The notes below the pieces were generated by a model. The model made no database searches and was not told where the DNA came from. It worked only from the letters and a program-made list of their open reading frames with translations. The translations under genes and the position numbers were made by a program. A DNA stretch of 64,000 nt, taken from the NCBI RefSeq assembly GCF_029962485.1, contig NZ_CP073638.1:868001-932000 (forward strand), read 5' to 3'. This DNA is from Burkholderia cepacia. GTDB lineage: Bacteria > Pseudomonadota > Gammaproteobacteria > Burkholderiales > Burkholderiaceae. This document shows, one piece after another, positions 42,509 through 50,793 of the stretch (its first letter is position 1; every line of letters starts with the position of its first letter).

Positions 42509-42946
42509 ATGCAACCGCGCCTGAACTTCTATACCGCCAGCCCGAATGCCATCAAGGTGATGCGCAACGCCGAGGATTTCATCGCGAAAAGCTCGATCGA
42601 GAAGCCGCTCGCCGAACTCGTCCGCCTGCGCGCATCGCAGATCAACGGCTGCGCGTTCTGCGTCGACATGCACACGACCGACGCACGCAAGGGTGGCGAA
42701 ACCGACCGCCGTCTCGCGACCGTCGTCACGTGGCGCGAAACGCCGTTCTTCACCGAGCGCGAACGCGCGGCGCTCGAATGGACCGAGGCGCTGACGCTGG
42801 TGGCCGGCAACCATGTGCCCGACGCCGTCTGGGAAGCCGTGAAGCCGCACTTCACCGACGAAGAGCTGTTCGACCTGTCGATGCTGATCGCGACCATCAA
42901 CACGTGGAACCGCTTCGCGATCGCGTTCCGCAAGATGCCCGAGTAA
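42509..42946 (+). CDS. Carboxymuconolactone decarboxylase/AhpD-family protein
   Basis: A 145-aa AhpD-like protein. It has the redox motif C48-x-x-C51-x-x-x-H55 in INGCAFCVDMHTTDARKGGE, the alkylhydroperoxidase signature, not that of a true decarboxylase. It probably acts as a peroxidase or disulfide reductase. A strong pairing with the secreted cupin gene (10 nt downstream) suggests a shared detoxification function. Its promoter probably lies in the 97-bp gap after the MocR gene. Confidence 0.92.
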   Translation: MQPRLNFYTASPNAIKVMRNAEDFIAKSSIEKPLAELVRLRASQINGCAFCVDMHTTDARKGGETDRRLATVVTWRETPFFTERERAALEWTEALTLVAGNHVPDAVWEAVKPHFTDEELFDLSMLIATINTWNRFAIAFRKMPE

Positions 42947-42956
42947 GGAGGCGACG

Positions 42957-43376
42957 ATGATCCGCTCCCCGCTCCATCGCGCCGTTCTGTGCACGGCGCT
43001 CGTGCTCGGCGCCGCCCTGCCGGCAGCAGCCCACGCGCACGATGCCGGCGACAACGTGCACGCGATCATGCAGCAGGCCGTGCCCGAAGCACCCGGCAAG
43101 CTCGTCGTGGTCGCGACCGTCGACTATGCGCCCGGCCAGGCGTCCGAAGCGCACCAGCACCTCGGCTCGGTGTTTGCCGTCGTGTCGAAAGGCGAAGTGC
43201 TGTCGCAGGTGAACGGCGGCCCGCTGCACCGCTACCGCGCCGGCGAAGGCTGGTACGAGGCGCCCGGTTCGCGCCACCAGGTGTCGCGCAACGCGAGCGC
43301 GACCGAGCCCGCACAGCTCGTCGTGTTCGGGCTGACCGGCGAACACGTGCCGCTCACGTCGCCGATCGATCAGTGA
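42957..43376 (+). CDS. Exported small cupin protein
   Basis: A 139-aa protein with a cleavable signal peptide (MIRSPLHRAVLCTALVLGAA, cleavage after HAHA or AAAHA) and a single cupin barrel. Metal ligands are probably H66 and H68 in SEAHQHLGSVFAV and H107 in GSRHQVS. Periplasmic cupins of this kind are often annotated as quercetin-dioxygenase-like; the reaction is unknown. A strong AAGGAGG ribosome site overlaps the AhpD-like stop region, so it is translated from the same message. Confidence 0.9.
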   Translation: MIRSPLHRAVLCTALVLGAALPAAAHAHDAGDNVHAIMQQAVPEAPGKLVVVATVDYAPGQASEAHQHLGSVFAVVSKGEVLSQVNGGPLHRYRAGEGWYEAPGSRHQVSRNASATEPAQLVVFGLTGEHVPLTSPIDQ

Positions 43377-43384
43377 CGACGTTT

Positions 43385-43418
43385 CGGGGGTGCGGGCCCG
43401 ATCGGGCCCGCACCCCCG
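43385..43418. terminator. 34-bp perfect palindrome, bidirectional terminator-like
   Basis: A perfect palindrome centred at 43401/43402: the left half begins CGGGGGTGCGGGCCCG and the right half is its exact complement. It folds to a stem of up to 15 bp with a 4-nt loop, 8 bp after the cupin stop. No U-tract. A perfect palindrome this long is rare by chance, so it is likely a 3'-end structure. Confidence 0.75.
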
Positions 43419-43626
43419 CTTCGCGACCAGCTTCCCTGCCATTCCGTACCGTTTCCTCGCAGCTTTCCTTCCGCCGGCTTCGCACCGCCGTTCCGCATTA
43501 ATCGCTTCCTACACTGCACCACCGACACGCTGCCCGCCGTCGCGTCACTTCCCTGCCCGTCCGCGCCGCCACTCGACGCTCGCCTGATCCCGATCAATGG
43601 CGGCGAAAACCCTTCCTTGAAATTAA

Positions 43627-43642
43627 CTAACTCATCAATTAG
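43627..43642. promoter_or_regulatory. Imperfect palindrome CTAACT-CATC-AATTAG before tetR
   Basis: Arms match at five of six positions; the box ends 10 bp before the TetR start in an AT-rich patch inside GC-rich DNA. This is the normal place for a TetR autorepressor site controlling the exporter operon. Confidence 0.6.
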
Positions 43643-43652
43643 CGTCGATTTC

Positions 43653-44345
43653 ATGAACGCGAAATCCACCGTCGCCAGGCCGCGCGGGCGCCGCCCGTCG
43701 GTAGACGATTTCGACCTGCGCGGCCACATGCTCGACGTCGCGATCCAGTTGTTCGCCGAGCGCGGCATCGCCGCGACGACGGTCGCGCAGATCGCCGCCG
43801 CCGCCGGCGTCACGTCGGCGATGGTCCACTACTACTTCACGAACCGCGAACAATTGCTCGACGCGATCGTCGAGGAACGGATCGCGCAGGCCATCGCGTT
43901 CGTGTGGCGGCCGACCGAGCCGCAGATCGAAAGCGATTCGGTCGCGCTCGTCGCCGAACTCGTCGACCGCTTCTTCGACGTCACGCGCCGCATGCCGTGG
44001 CTGCCGTCGATCTGGCTGCGCGAGATCATCCACGAAGGCGGGCTGCTGCGCGAGCGGATGGTCCGGCGCATTCCGCTCGAGCATGTCGGGCGTTTCGCCG
44101 AACGCATCCGCGGCGCACAGCAGGCCGGCACGCTGAACCCCGCGCTCGAACCCGCGTTCCTGTTCCATTCGATCATCGCGCTCGTGATGCTGCCGCTCGC
44201 GACCGCGAAGCTGTGGCAAAGCGCGCGCGGCCTGCCGCCGATCGATCGCGACGTGCTGCACCGGCACGTCCGCGCGCTACTCGGTTCCGGCCTGCAACCG
44301 CCGACCGCCGCGCCGCGCGCCCGCTCGCCGCGGAGGCCTTCATGA
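43653..44345 (+). CDS. TetR-family regulator of the ABC exporter (CecR-like)
   Basis: A 230-aa TetR repressor. The N-terminal helix-turn-helix (about 20-65) has IQLFAERGIAATTVAQIAAAAGVTSAMVHYYFTNREQLLDAI. A C-terminal ligand domain follows. It is the first gene of an operon with a YbhG-like adaptor, ATPase and permease, each overlapping the next by 4 nt, the same order as E. coli cecR-ybhGFSR. The start at 43653 was chosen for the normal N-terminus; a GTG/TTG-type extension to 43617 would cover the operator. Confidence 0.93.
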   Translation: MNAKSTVARPRGRRPSVDDFDLRGHMLDVAIQLFAERGIAATTVAQIAAAAGVTSAMVHYYFTNREQLLDAIVEERIAQAIAFVWRPTEPQIESDSVALVAELVDRFFDVTRRMPWLPSIWLREIIHEGGLLRERMVRRIPLEHVGRFAERIRGAQQAGTLNPALEPAFLFHSIIALVMLPLATAKLWQSARGLPPIDRDVLHRHVRALLGSGLQPPTAAPRARSPRRPS

Positions 44346-45307
44346 ACGCGGCCCGCGCGCTGCCGCTCGCGCTGGCCGCCGCCGTCGCGCTGCTCGCCGG
44401 GTGCGGGCGGTCGACCGGTAACGGGACGACCTACCAGGGCTATGTCGAAGGCGAATTCGTGTACCTGTCGTCGTCGCAATCGGGCACGCTGACGCAGTTG
44501 TCGGTCGCACGCGGTCAGGCCGTCGCCGCCGGCGCACCGGCGTTCTCGCTCGAAGCCGTCAGCGAAACGGCCGCGCTGCTGCAGGCGCAGCATCAGCTCG
44601 CGGCCGCCCGCGCGCAGCTTGCCGACCTGCAGACCGGCAAGCGTCCGCCGGAAGTCGCGGTCACGCAGGCGCAGCTCGCGCAGGCCAGCGCACAGGCCGC
44701 GCGCGCCGCCGCGCAACGCGCGCGCGACGAACGCCAGTACGCGGCCGGCGGCTTGTCGAAGCAGCAGCTCGACGATTCGCGCACGTCCGCGCAGACCACC
44801 GCCGCGCAAATGCGCGAACTGCAGAAACAGGTCGACGTCGCGCGCCTGCCGGGCCGCGCGCAACAGGTCGCCGCCCAGGCCGCGCAGGTCGACGCCGCGC
44901 AGGCCGCCGTGGCCGAAGCGCAATGGAAGCTCGACCAGAAACGCGTCGCCGCGCCGGCGACCGGGCGCGTGTACGACACGCTGTACCGCGTCGGCGAATG
45001 GGTGCAGGCCGGCAATCCAGTCGTGCAGATGCTGCCGCCGCAAAACCTGAAGGTGCGCTTCTTCGTGCCGGAAGCCGCCATTGCATCGCTCGCGCCGGGG
45101 CGCGCGGTCGCGATCCATTGCGACGGCTGTGCGGCCGACGTGCCCGCGCACATCACCTACGTGTCGAGCGAGGCCGAATACACGCCGCCCGTGATCTACA
45201 GCAACGAGAGCCGGACCAAGCTCGTGTTCATGATCGAGGCGCGCCCCGCCGTCGCCGACGCAGCGAAGCTGCATCCGGGCCAGCCCGTCGCCGTGAGCGT
45301 GCAATGA
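44342..45307 (+). CDS. HlyD/YbhG-like efflux adaptor lipoprotein
   Basis: A 321-aa membrane-fusion protein. The signal peptide has a lipobox (VALLAGC), so it is anchored by lipid instead of a membrane helix. A lipoyl half-motif (GEFVYLSSSQSGTLTQLSVARGQAVAAG) is followed by a long Ala/Gln-rich coiled coil (about 75-200) and the second lipoyl half with RVAAPATGRVYDTLYRVGEWV. It links the ABC permease to the outer-membrane channel encoded downstream. Its start overlaps the tetR stop (ATGA) and its stop overlaps the ATPase start. Confidence 0.93.
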   Translation: MNAARALPLALAAAVALLAGCGRSTGNGTTYQGYVEGEFVYLSSSQSGTLTQLSVARGQAVAAGAPAFSLEAVSETAALLQAQHQLAAARAQLADLQTGKRPPEVAVTQAQLAQASAQAARAAAQRARDERQYAAGGLSKQQLDDSRTSAQTTAAQMRELQKQVDVARLPGRAQQVAAQAAQVDAAQAAVAEAQWKLDQKRVAAPATGRVYDTLYRVGEWVQAGNPVVQMLPPQNLKVRFFVPEAAIASLAPGRAVAIHCDGCAADVPAHITYVSSEAEYTPPVIYSNESRTKLVFMIEARPAVADAAKLHPGQPVAVSVQ

Positions 45308-46251
45308 ACGCGCCGCCCGCACCGTACGCGATCGACGTCGACCGGTTGAACAAGCGGTTCGGCGACAAGCACGTCGTGAAGGACGTGTCGCTGCGCGTCG
45401 CGCGCGGCGAGATCTTCGGCTTTCTCGGGCCGAACGGCAGCGGCAAGACGACGTCGATCCGCATGATGTGCGGGCTGCTCACTCCCGACTCGGGCAGCGG
45501 CACCTGCCTCGGCTACGACATCGTGCGCGACAGCGCGCAGATCAAGCGGCGCGTCGGCTACATGACGCAGCGCTTCTCGTACTGGGAAGACCTGTCGATC
45601 CGCGAGAACCTCGACTTCGTCGCACGCGTGTACGGGATGCGCGACCGCAAGGCGGCCGTCGCGCGCGCGCTCGACGGGCTCGGCCTCGCCAGCCGCGCCG
45701 ACCAGCTCACGGGCGCGCTGTCGGGCGGCTGGAAGCAGCGCCTCGCGCTGGCCGCGTGCATGCTGCACGAACCCGAGCTGCTGCTGCTCGACGAGCCGAC
45801 CGCCGGCGTCGACCCGGCCGCGCGCCGCGACTTCTGGGAGGAACTGCACCGGCTCGCCGCGCAGGGCATCTCGGTGCTCGTCAGCACGCACTACATGGAC
45901 GAAGCCGAGCGCTGCCACAAGCTCGCATACATCGCGTACGGCGAACTGCTCGCGCAGGGCACGTCGGCGGAGATCGTCGCATCGCAGCACCTGTCGACCC
46001 GCACGATCACCGGCGCTCGCCTGACCGAACTGTCCGCGCGGCTGCGTACGATGCCGGGCGTCGACCAGACGGTCGTGTTCGGCTCGGCGCTGCATGTGAG
46101 CGGCCGCGATCGCGCGCGGCTCGACGCGACGCTCGACGAGGTTGCCCGCGACACGTCGCTGCAGGTCGCGCCGATCGACACCGGGCTCGAGGATGTCTTC
46201 ATCTTCATGATGGGCCGCGCGGCCGCGCCGCCCGGCGGGGTGTCGTCATGA
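45304..46251 (+). CDS. ABC exporter ATP-binding protein (CcmA/YbhF-like)
   Basis: A 315-aa single-domain ABC ATPase. It has Walker A GPNGSGKT, signature LSGGWKQRLALA, Walker B LLLLDEPTAGVDP and the H-loop STHYMDEA, with a C-terminal extension typical of drug-type exporters (DrrA/YbhF). E. coli YbhF carries two ATPase domains in one chain; here there is only one. It powers the ABC-2 permease encoded next. It is translationally coupled at both ends. Confidence 0.94.
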   Translation: MNAPPAPYAIDVDRLNKRFGDKHVVKDVSLRVARGEIFGFLGPNGSGKTTSIRMMCGLLTPDSGSGTCLGYDIVRDSAQIKRRVGYMTQRFSYWEDLSIRENLDFVARVYGMRDRKAAVARALDGLGLASRADQLTGALSGGWKQRLALAACMLHEPELLLLDEPTAGVDPAARRDFWEELHRLAAQGISVLVSTHYMDEAERCHKLAYIAYGELLAQGTSAEIVASQHLSTRTITGARLTELSARLRTMPGVDQTVVFGSALHVSGRDRARLDATLDEVARDTSLQVAPIDTGLEDVFIFMMGRAAAPPGGVSS

Positions 46252-47402
46252 ACGCGTGGGCAAGCCTGCGCGAATCGTTCTCGGTCGCGCGCTGGTGGAG
46301 CATCGTGCTGAAGGAATTCCTGCAGCTGCGCCGCGACCGCGTGACGTTCGCGATGATCGTCGGCGTGCCGATTATCCAGCTCACGCTGTTCGGCTTCGCG
46401 ATCAACACAGATCCGAAGCACCTGCCGACCGCCGTGATCGTCGCCGATGCGAGCCCGTTCACGCGCAGCTTCATCGCCGCGATGCGCAATTCCGCGTACT
46501 TCGACATCGTCGAGACGCTGCCCGACGAAGCGGCCGGCCGCCATGCGCTCGCACGCGGCGACGTGCAGTTCGTGCTGAGCGTGCCGGCCGATTTCTCGCG
46601 GCGGCTGCTGCGCGGCGAGCGTCCGTCGCTGCTCGTCGAAGCGGACGCGACCGATCCCGTTGCCACGGCGTCGGCGATCGGCGCGCTGCCGGGGCTCGTG
46701 CAGCCCGTCGCGGACAAGGACCTGACGGGCCCGCTTGCGCGCCTGAACGGCCGCCCGGCCGCGTTCGACGTCGTGCTGCACCGGCTGTACAACCCGGAAG
46801 GCATCACGCAGTACAACGTCGTGCCGGGCCTGATGGGCGTGATCCTCACGATGACGATGGTGATGATGACGGGCCTCGCGATCACGCGCGAACGCGAGCG
46901 CGGCACGATGGAGAACCTGCTCGCGACGCCCGTGCGGCCGCTCGAGGTGATGACCGGCAAGATCGTTCCGTACGTACTGATCGGGTTGATTCAGGTGTCG
47001 ATCATCGTCGCCGCGTCGCGGTTCGTGTTCGACGTGCCGTTCGTCGGCGGCGTGTTCGCGCTCTACCTGTCGGCGCTGCTGTTCATCGCTGCGAACCTGA
47101 CGGTCGGCATCACGCTGTCGTCGCTCGCGCAGAACCAGTTGCAGGCGATGCAGCTCGCGGTGTTCTACTTCCTGCCGAACATCCTGCTGTCGGGCTTCAT
47201 GTTCCCGTTCGCCGGGATGCCGAAGTGGGCGCAGTTCATCGGCAACCTGCTGCCGCTCACCTACTTCAACCGCCTCGCGCGCGGCATCCTGCTCAAAGGC
47301 AACGGCTGGGCCGACCTGTGGCCGTCCGTTTGGCCGGTCGCGCTGTTCACCGTCGTCGTGATGGGTGTCGCGCTGCGCTTCTACCGGCGCACGCTCGATT
47401 AG
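46248..47402 (+). CDS. ABC-2 type permease (YbhS/YbhR-like)
   Basis: A 384-aa inner-membrane permease of the ABC-2 family. TM1 is about 32-52 (FAMIVGVPIIQLTLFGFAI), a long periplasmic domain spans about 55-190, and five membrane segments follow in the C-terminal half with the ERERGTMENLLATPVRPLEVMTGKIVPY cytoplasmic motif. As the only permease gene present, it must work as a homodimer. In E. coli two permeases (YbhS, YbhR) are used. It exports drugs or amphiphiles. It is followed 10 nt later by its outer-membrane channel gene. Confidence 0.94.
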   Translation: MNAWASLRESFSVARWWSIVLKEFLQLRRDRVTFAMIVGVPIIQLTLFGFAINTDPKHLPTAVIVADASPFTRSFIAAMRNSAYFDIVETLPDEAAGRHALARGDVQFVLSVPADFSRRLLRGERPSLLVEADATDPVATASAIGALPGLVQPVADKDLTGPLARLNGRPAAFDVVLHRLYNPEGITQYNVVPGLMGVILTMTMVMMTGLAITRERERGTMENLLATPVRPLEVMTGKIVPYVLIGLIQVSIIVAASRFVFDVPFVGGVFALYLSALLFIAANLTVGITLSSLAQNQLQAMQLAVFYFLPNILLSGFMFPFAGMPKWAQFIGNLLPLTYFNRLARGILLKGNGWADLWPSVWPVALFTVVVMGVALRFYRRTLD

Positions 47403-47412
47403 GCGGCACGCG

Positions 47413-48900
47413 ATGAAACCGGCCTCACCTCGCGCCTCCCATGCCACCCGCGGCTGCGCATTGGCCGCCGCGCTGCTCGTCGCCGGCTGTGCGGTCGGGC
47501 CGGATTTCCGCACACCGGATGCGCCGGCCACGCAGCGATACACGCATGGCGAGCCGCCCACGACCACCGCCGGTGCGAGCGGCCCGGCCGGCGACGCGCA
47601 GACTTTCTCGTCGGCCACGCACACGCCGCAGCGCTGGTGGACGCAGTTCGGCTCCGCACCGTTGAACCGGCTCGTCGATACCGCGTGGCAGAACAGCCCC
47701 ACGCTCGCCGAGGCCCGCGCGCGGCTCGACGAAGTGCGACAGAACCATGCAGCCGAAGCCGGCGCGACGATGCTGCCGCGCGTCGACGCGAACCTGTCCG
47801 CCACGCGCGAGCAGGTCGACACCACCGCGTTCGGGCTGCCGGCCAACCTGCCGAGCCCGGGGCCGTTCACGCTGTACGACGCGTCGGTGAGCGTGTCGTA
47901 CGTGCTCGACGTATTCGGCGGCAACCGGCGCGCGCTCGAAGCGCTGCGCGCGCAGGTCGACTATCAGGCATACACGCTCGACGCCGCGCGGTTGACGCTC
48001 GCGGGCAATGTCGTCGCCACCGCGATCCTGCGCGCGTCGCTCGCGCAACAGGTCGCGCTCACGCGGCAGCTCGTCGACGCGCAAACGCGGCAGTTGCGTA
48101 TCGTCGAAGCGCGCCATGCAGCGGGCGGCGTATCGCTGGCCGACGTGCATGCGCAACGCGCGCTGCTCGCGCAGACGCAGGCGTCGCTGCCGCCGCTCTC
48201 GGCCCGCCTTGCGCAAGCCGGCCACCGGCTCGCGATCCTGCTCGGCGCGCCGCCGTCCGACGCCGCGCTGCCAGATCTCTCACTCGATGCGCTCGCGCTG
48301 CCGCGTACGCTGCCCGTCACGTTACCGTCGACGCTCGCGCGCGAACGGCCCGACATCCGTGCGGCGGAAGCCGTGCTGCATCAGGCGAGCGCGAACGTCG
48401 GCGTCGCCACCGCGAACCTGTACCCGCGTTTTTCGATTTCGGCGGGGATCGGTTCGGAACGCACGCGCATCGCGGATATCGTCAGCGGGCTCAACGTGTG
48501 GAATGTCGGCCTCGGTCTCACGCAGCCGCTCTTTCACGGCGGCGAGCTGCGCGCAAAGAAACGCGCGGCTGAAGCGGCCTATGACGCCGCGTTCGCGAGC
48601 TATCGGGAAACCGTGCTGCAGGCGCTGCAACAGGTGGCCGACGCGATGCGCGCGGTCGAACAGGATGCGGCCGAACTGCAGGCGAGCGATATCGCCGCGC
48701 GGGAAGCGGCGGCCAGCAATACGATTGCCGGCGACCGTTACGCGGCGGGCGGAATCAGCACGTTCGACCTGCTCGACGCGCAACGGCAGGCGTTGCAGAC
48801 GTCGCTCGACCGCACCCGCGCGCAGGCCGACCGGCTTGCCGATACGGCGGCGCTGTTTCAGGCGCTGGCGGGGCGCTGGACGGATGAGGCTGCGCAGTGA
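47413..48900 (+). CDS. Outer-membrane efflux lipoprotein (NodT family)
   Basis: A 495-aa TolC-like channel. The signal peptide lipobox is LLVAGC, followed by VGPDFRTPDAPAT and two outer-membrane-efflux domains. It completes a tripartite ABC export system within the same operon, so no separate TolC is needed. It is a paralogue of the channel at 25727 but belongs to a different subgroup (conserved start VGPDFR versus VGPDYQ). The ATG at 47413 follows the permease stop by 10 nt. Confidence 0.93.
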   Translation: MKPASPRASHATRGCALAAALLVAGCAVGPDFRTPDAPATQRYTHGEPPTTTAGASGPAGDAQTFSSATHTPQRWWTQFGSAPLNRLVDTAWQNSPTLAEARARLDEVRQNHAAEAGATMLPRVDANLSATREQVDTTAFGLPANLPSPGPFTLYDASVSVSYVLDVFGGNRRALEALRAQVDYQAYTLDAARLTLAGNVVATAILRASLAQQVALTRQLVDAQTRQLRIVEARHAAGGVSLADVHAQRALLAQTQASLPPLSARLAQAGHRLAILLGAPPSDAALPDLSLDALALPRTLPVTLPSTLARERPDIRAAEAVLHQASANVGVATANLYPRFSISAGIGSERTRIADIVSGLNVWNVGLGLTQPLFHGGELRAKKRAAEAAYDAAFASYRETVLQALQQVADAMRAVEQDAAELQASDIAAREAAASNTIAGDRYAAGGISTFDLLDAQRQALQTSLDRTRAQADRLADTAALFQALAGRWTDEAAQ

Positions 48901-49048
48901 TCAGTCGTCCGGCGCCGGTACCGATTGAACACTGCGTCATGCACTTCATGAGCGGCGCGCCTGTCAGGCTCGACGGGTGTCGCCGCCCGCTTCCATTCGA
49001 CGCCCGCTGATGACGGAACCTGCACTGCGCGCAATGCGTGCCGCCCAT

Positions 49049-49076
49049 AAAAAAACCGGCCCGAAGGCCGGTTTTT
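49049..49076. terminator. Bidirectional intrinsic terminator
   Basis: Symmetrical A5-CCGGCC / GGCCGG-T5 stem-loop with a CGAA tetraloop. Both strands end in a run of five or more T, so it terminates both the ABC exporter operon (rightward) and the porin gene (leftward, stop at 49118). Confidence 0.93.
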
Positions 49077-49117
49077 CATACCGCATGCCGTAAGCGGCGC
49101 TCGCGCGCCGCGCGACA

Positions 49118-50317
49118 TCAGAAGCGGTGGATCATGCCGACGCCGACTGCAACCTGGTTCTGGTTCGAACCTGCTGCCACGCCGTCGCCGATCTGCGTCG
49201 TCGCTGCCTGGATGCCGCCCGTCTTGCTCAGCGTATTGCCGGTTGCGTGCTGGTAAGCCTCGAGTGCGTACAGGCCCGTGCGCTTCGACAGGCTGTAGTA
49301 CTGCGACAGCGTGACCTGATGGTACTTGGCCGCGCTCGTGATGCCGTTCGACTGCGTCGCCGCCGTGTACGAGTAGCCCACCGCGAAGTCCCACTGTGCC
49401 GCTGCCTTCCAGTGCAGCACGGCGCCAGCCGTGTTGAAGATCGCCGAGTTGCGGAACGCCGAGCCGACACCCGGGGTGTACTTGACGTTCGTGTACGACG
49501 CCGACACATCCCACGCCGGCGTGAACTGGTAGCCGGCCGTCACGCCGATGCGCTGCTGCGACTGTGCCGTCTGATAACCGGCGTTGATCGCCGACACGGC
49601 CGGCTGGCCGCCGCTCGTGACCGTCGAGTTGTCGCCCCACACGCCGCCGCCGAGCGTCGAGTTGTTGACCTTCTGATAGCCGACCGAGATACCTGCCGGA
49701 CCGTTCAGGTACTGGACCGCCGCGCTCCACGTCGAGCCGCGGTTCACGCTGCCCGGCACGCCGCCGAACGAGTACGAACCACCGACCGTGAAGCCGTAGA
49801 ACTTCGGCGACATATAAACAAGCGAGTTGTTCGCGCGGTAGCTGGTATCCAGCGAATCGATATCGCCCGGGTGCGCGCCGTATGCGCCCGTCAGCCACGT
49901 CGTCGGGCTATACGGCGACAGCAGCGTGTAGTACGCCGTGTACTGACGGCCAGCCGTCAGCGTACCGTATGCCTGGTTCGTCATCCCGACCCATGCTTGA
50001 CGGGTGAAGATGCCGCCTGCCCATTGCGACGCACCGGTCGCCGAGTTCACGCCTGCTTCCAACTGGAAGATCGCCTTCGTGCCGCCACCGAGATCTTCGC
50101 TGCCCTTCAGGCCGAAGCGGCTGCCCGCCCATACGCCAGTGGACATCGACACCTTCGAGTGACCGCCGGACGTCGCACCGGTCGACGGTGCTGCATTGTT
50201 CTGGTATGCCAGGCCGTTGTCGACGATACCGTACAGGGTCACGCTGCTCTGGGCGTGGGCGGCGGTAGCGGCTGCAAGGCCCACTGCCGTCATGGCGAAA
50301 GCGACGCGCTTTTTCAT
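49118..50317 (-). CDS. Gram-negative OmpC-type porin
   Basis: A 399-aa precursor. Signal peptide MKKRVAFAMTAVGLAAATAAHA, then QSSVTLYGIVDNGLAYQNN, the typical mature start of Burkholderia and Neisseria trimeric porins. Alternating beta-strand residues run throughout and the C-terminal Phe (VGVGMIHRF) needed for BAM recognition is present. It forms a general diffusion pore in the outer membrane. A GGACGGAGAATC ribosome site precedes the ATG. It has its own terminator and a long AT-richer upstream region, fitting independent, probably environmental, regulation. Confidence 0.96.
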   Translation of the reverse strand: MKKRVAFAMTAVGLAAATAAHAQSSVTLYGIVDNGLAYQNNAAPSTGATSGGHSKVSMSTGVWAGSRFGLKGSEDLGGGTKAIFQLEAGVNSATGASQWAGGIFTRQAWVGMTNQAYGTLTAGRQYTAYYTLLSPYSPTTWLTGAYGAHPGDIDSLDTSYRANNSLVYMSPKFYGFTVGGSYSFGGVPGSVNRGSTWSAAVQYLNGPAGISVGYQKVNNSTLGGGVWGDNSTVTSGGQPAVSAINAGYQTAQSQQRIGVTAGYQFTPAWDVSASYTNVKYTPGVGSAFRNSAIFNTAGAVLHWKAAAQWDFAVGYSYTAATQSNGITSAAKYHQVTLSQYYSLSKRTGLYALEAYQHATGNTLSKTGGIQAATTQIGDGVAAGSNQNQVAVGVGMIHRF

Positions 50318-50793
50318 TGATTCTCCGTCCTCAAAGAATGATTTCTTTTCTGGTGTGGTTTTATGACTGACACATGTGCGAGTACATGCCGACGCGATTC
50401 TGACGGATTACCAATTGTTTCCCAATACGTGCAGTCGGTCATCGTATGATCGACGCAACGCACGGGTTCACCAAGCAGTTACATAACACCTTGAAACGCT
50501 TGTGCGGCGGGCCTTTCCGGCATTTCCCGGTGAAAACCCTAGCTTTACATTTTTACGGGTGCAACGCGACCGTCCAATGTCGTCAGACGCCTTCGGCAAA
50601 AATCATCTTACAAATGCGCAATCGCAGCTGACACCGCGATTCACGCCGCCGCGCAGGATCGCTGACATTCATGACACCCATGTTTCGTGAAACGAAATCA
50701 TGAAAACGTTTCAGTGCGTGTGGGGGAAATCGGACGGGGACGGCCCGGCGAATGCGGGCCGAGGAGGATGCCGGCGCGACGCGCCGGCGATAG
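50318..50793. promoter_or_regulatory. Porin promoter region, long intergenic
   Basis: 476 bp, AT-richer near the porin (50340-50460), with several short T-rich and A-rich runs suited to -10/-35 boxes that I cannot assign precisely. Near the far end, GCCGGCG / CGCCGGC (50770-50788) forms a hairpin just after the squalene-synthase stop, its probable terminator. No gene or conserved RNA motif is recognised in between. Confidence 0.6.
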
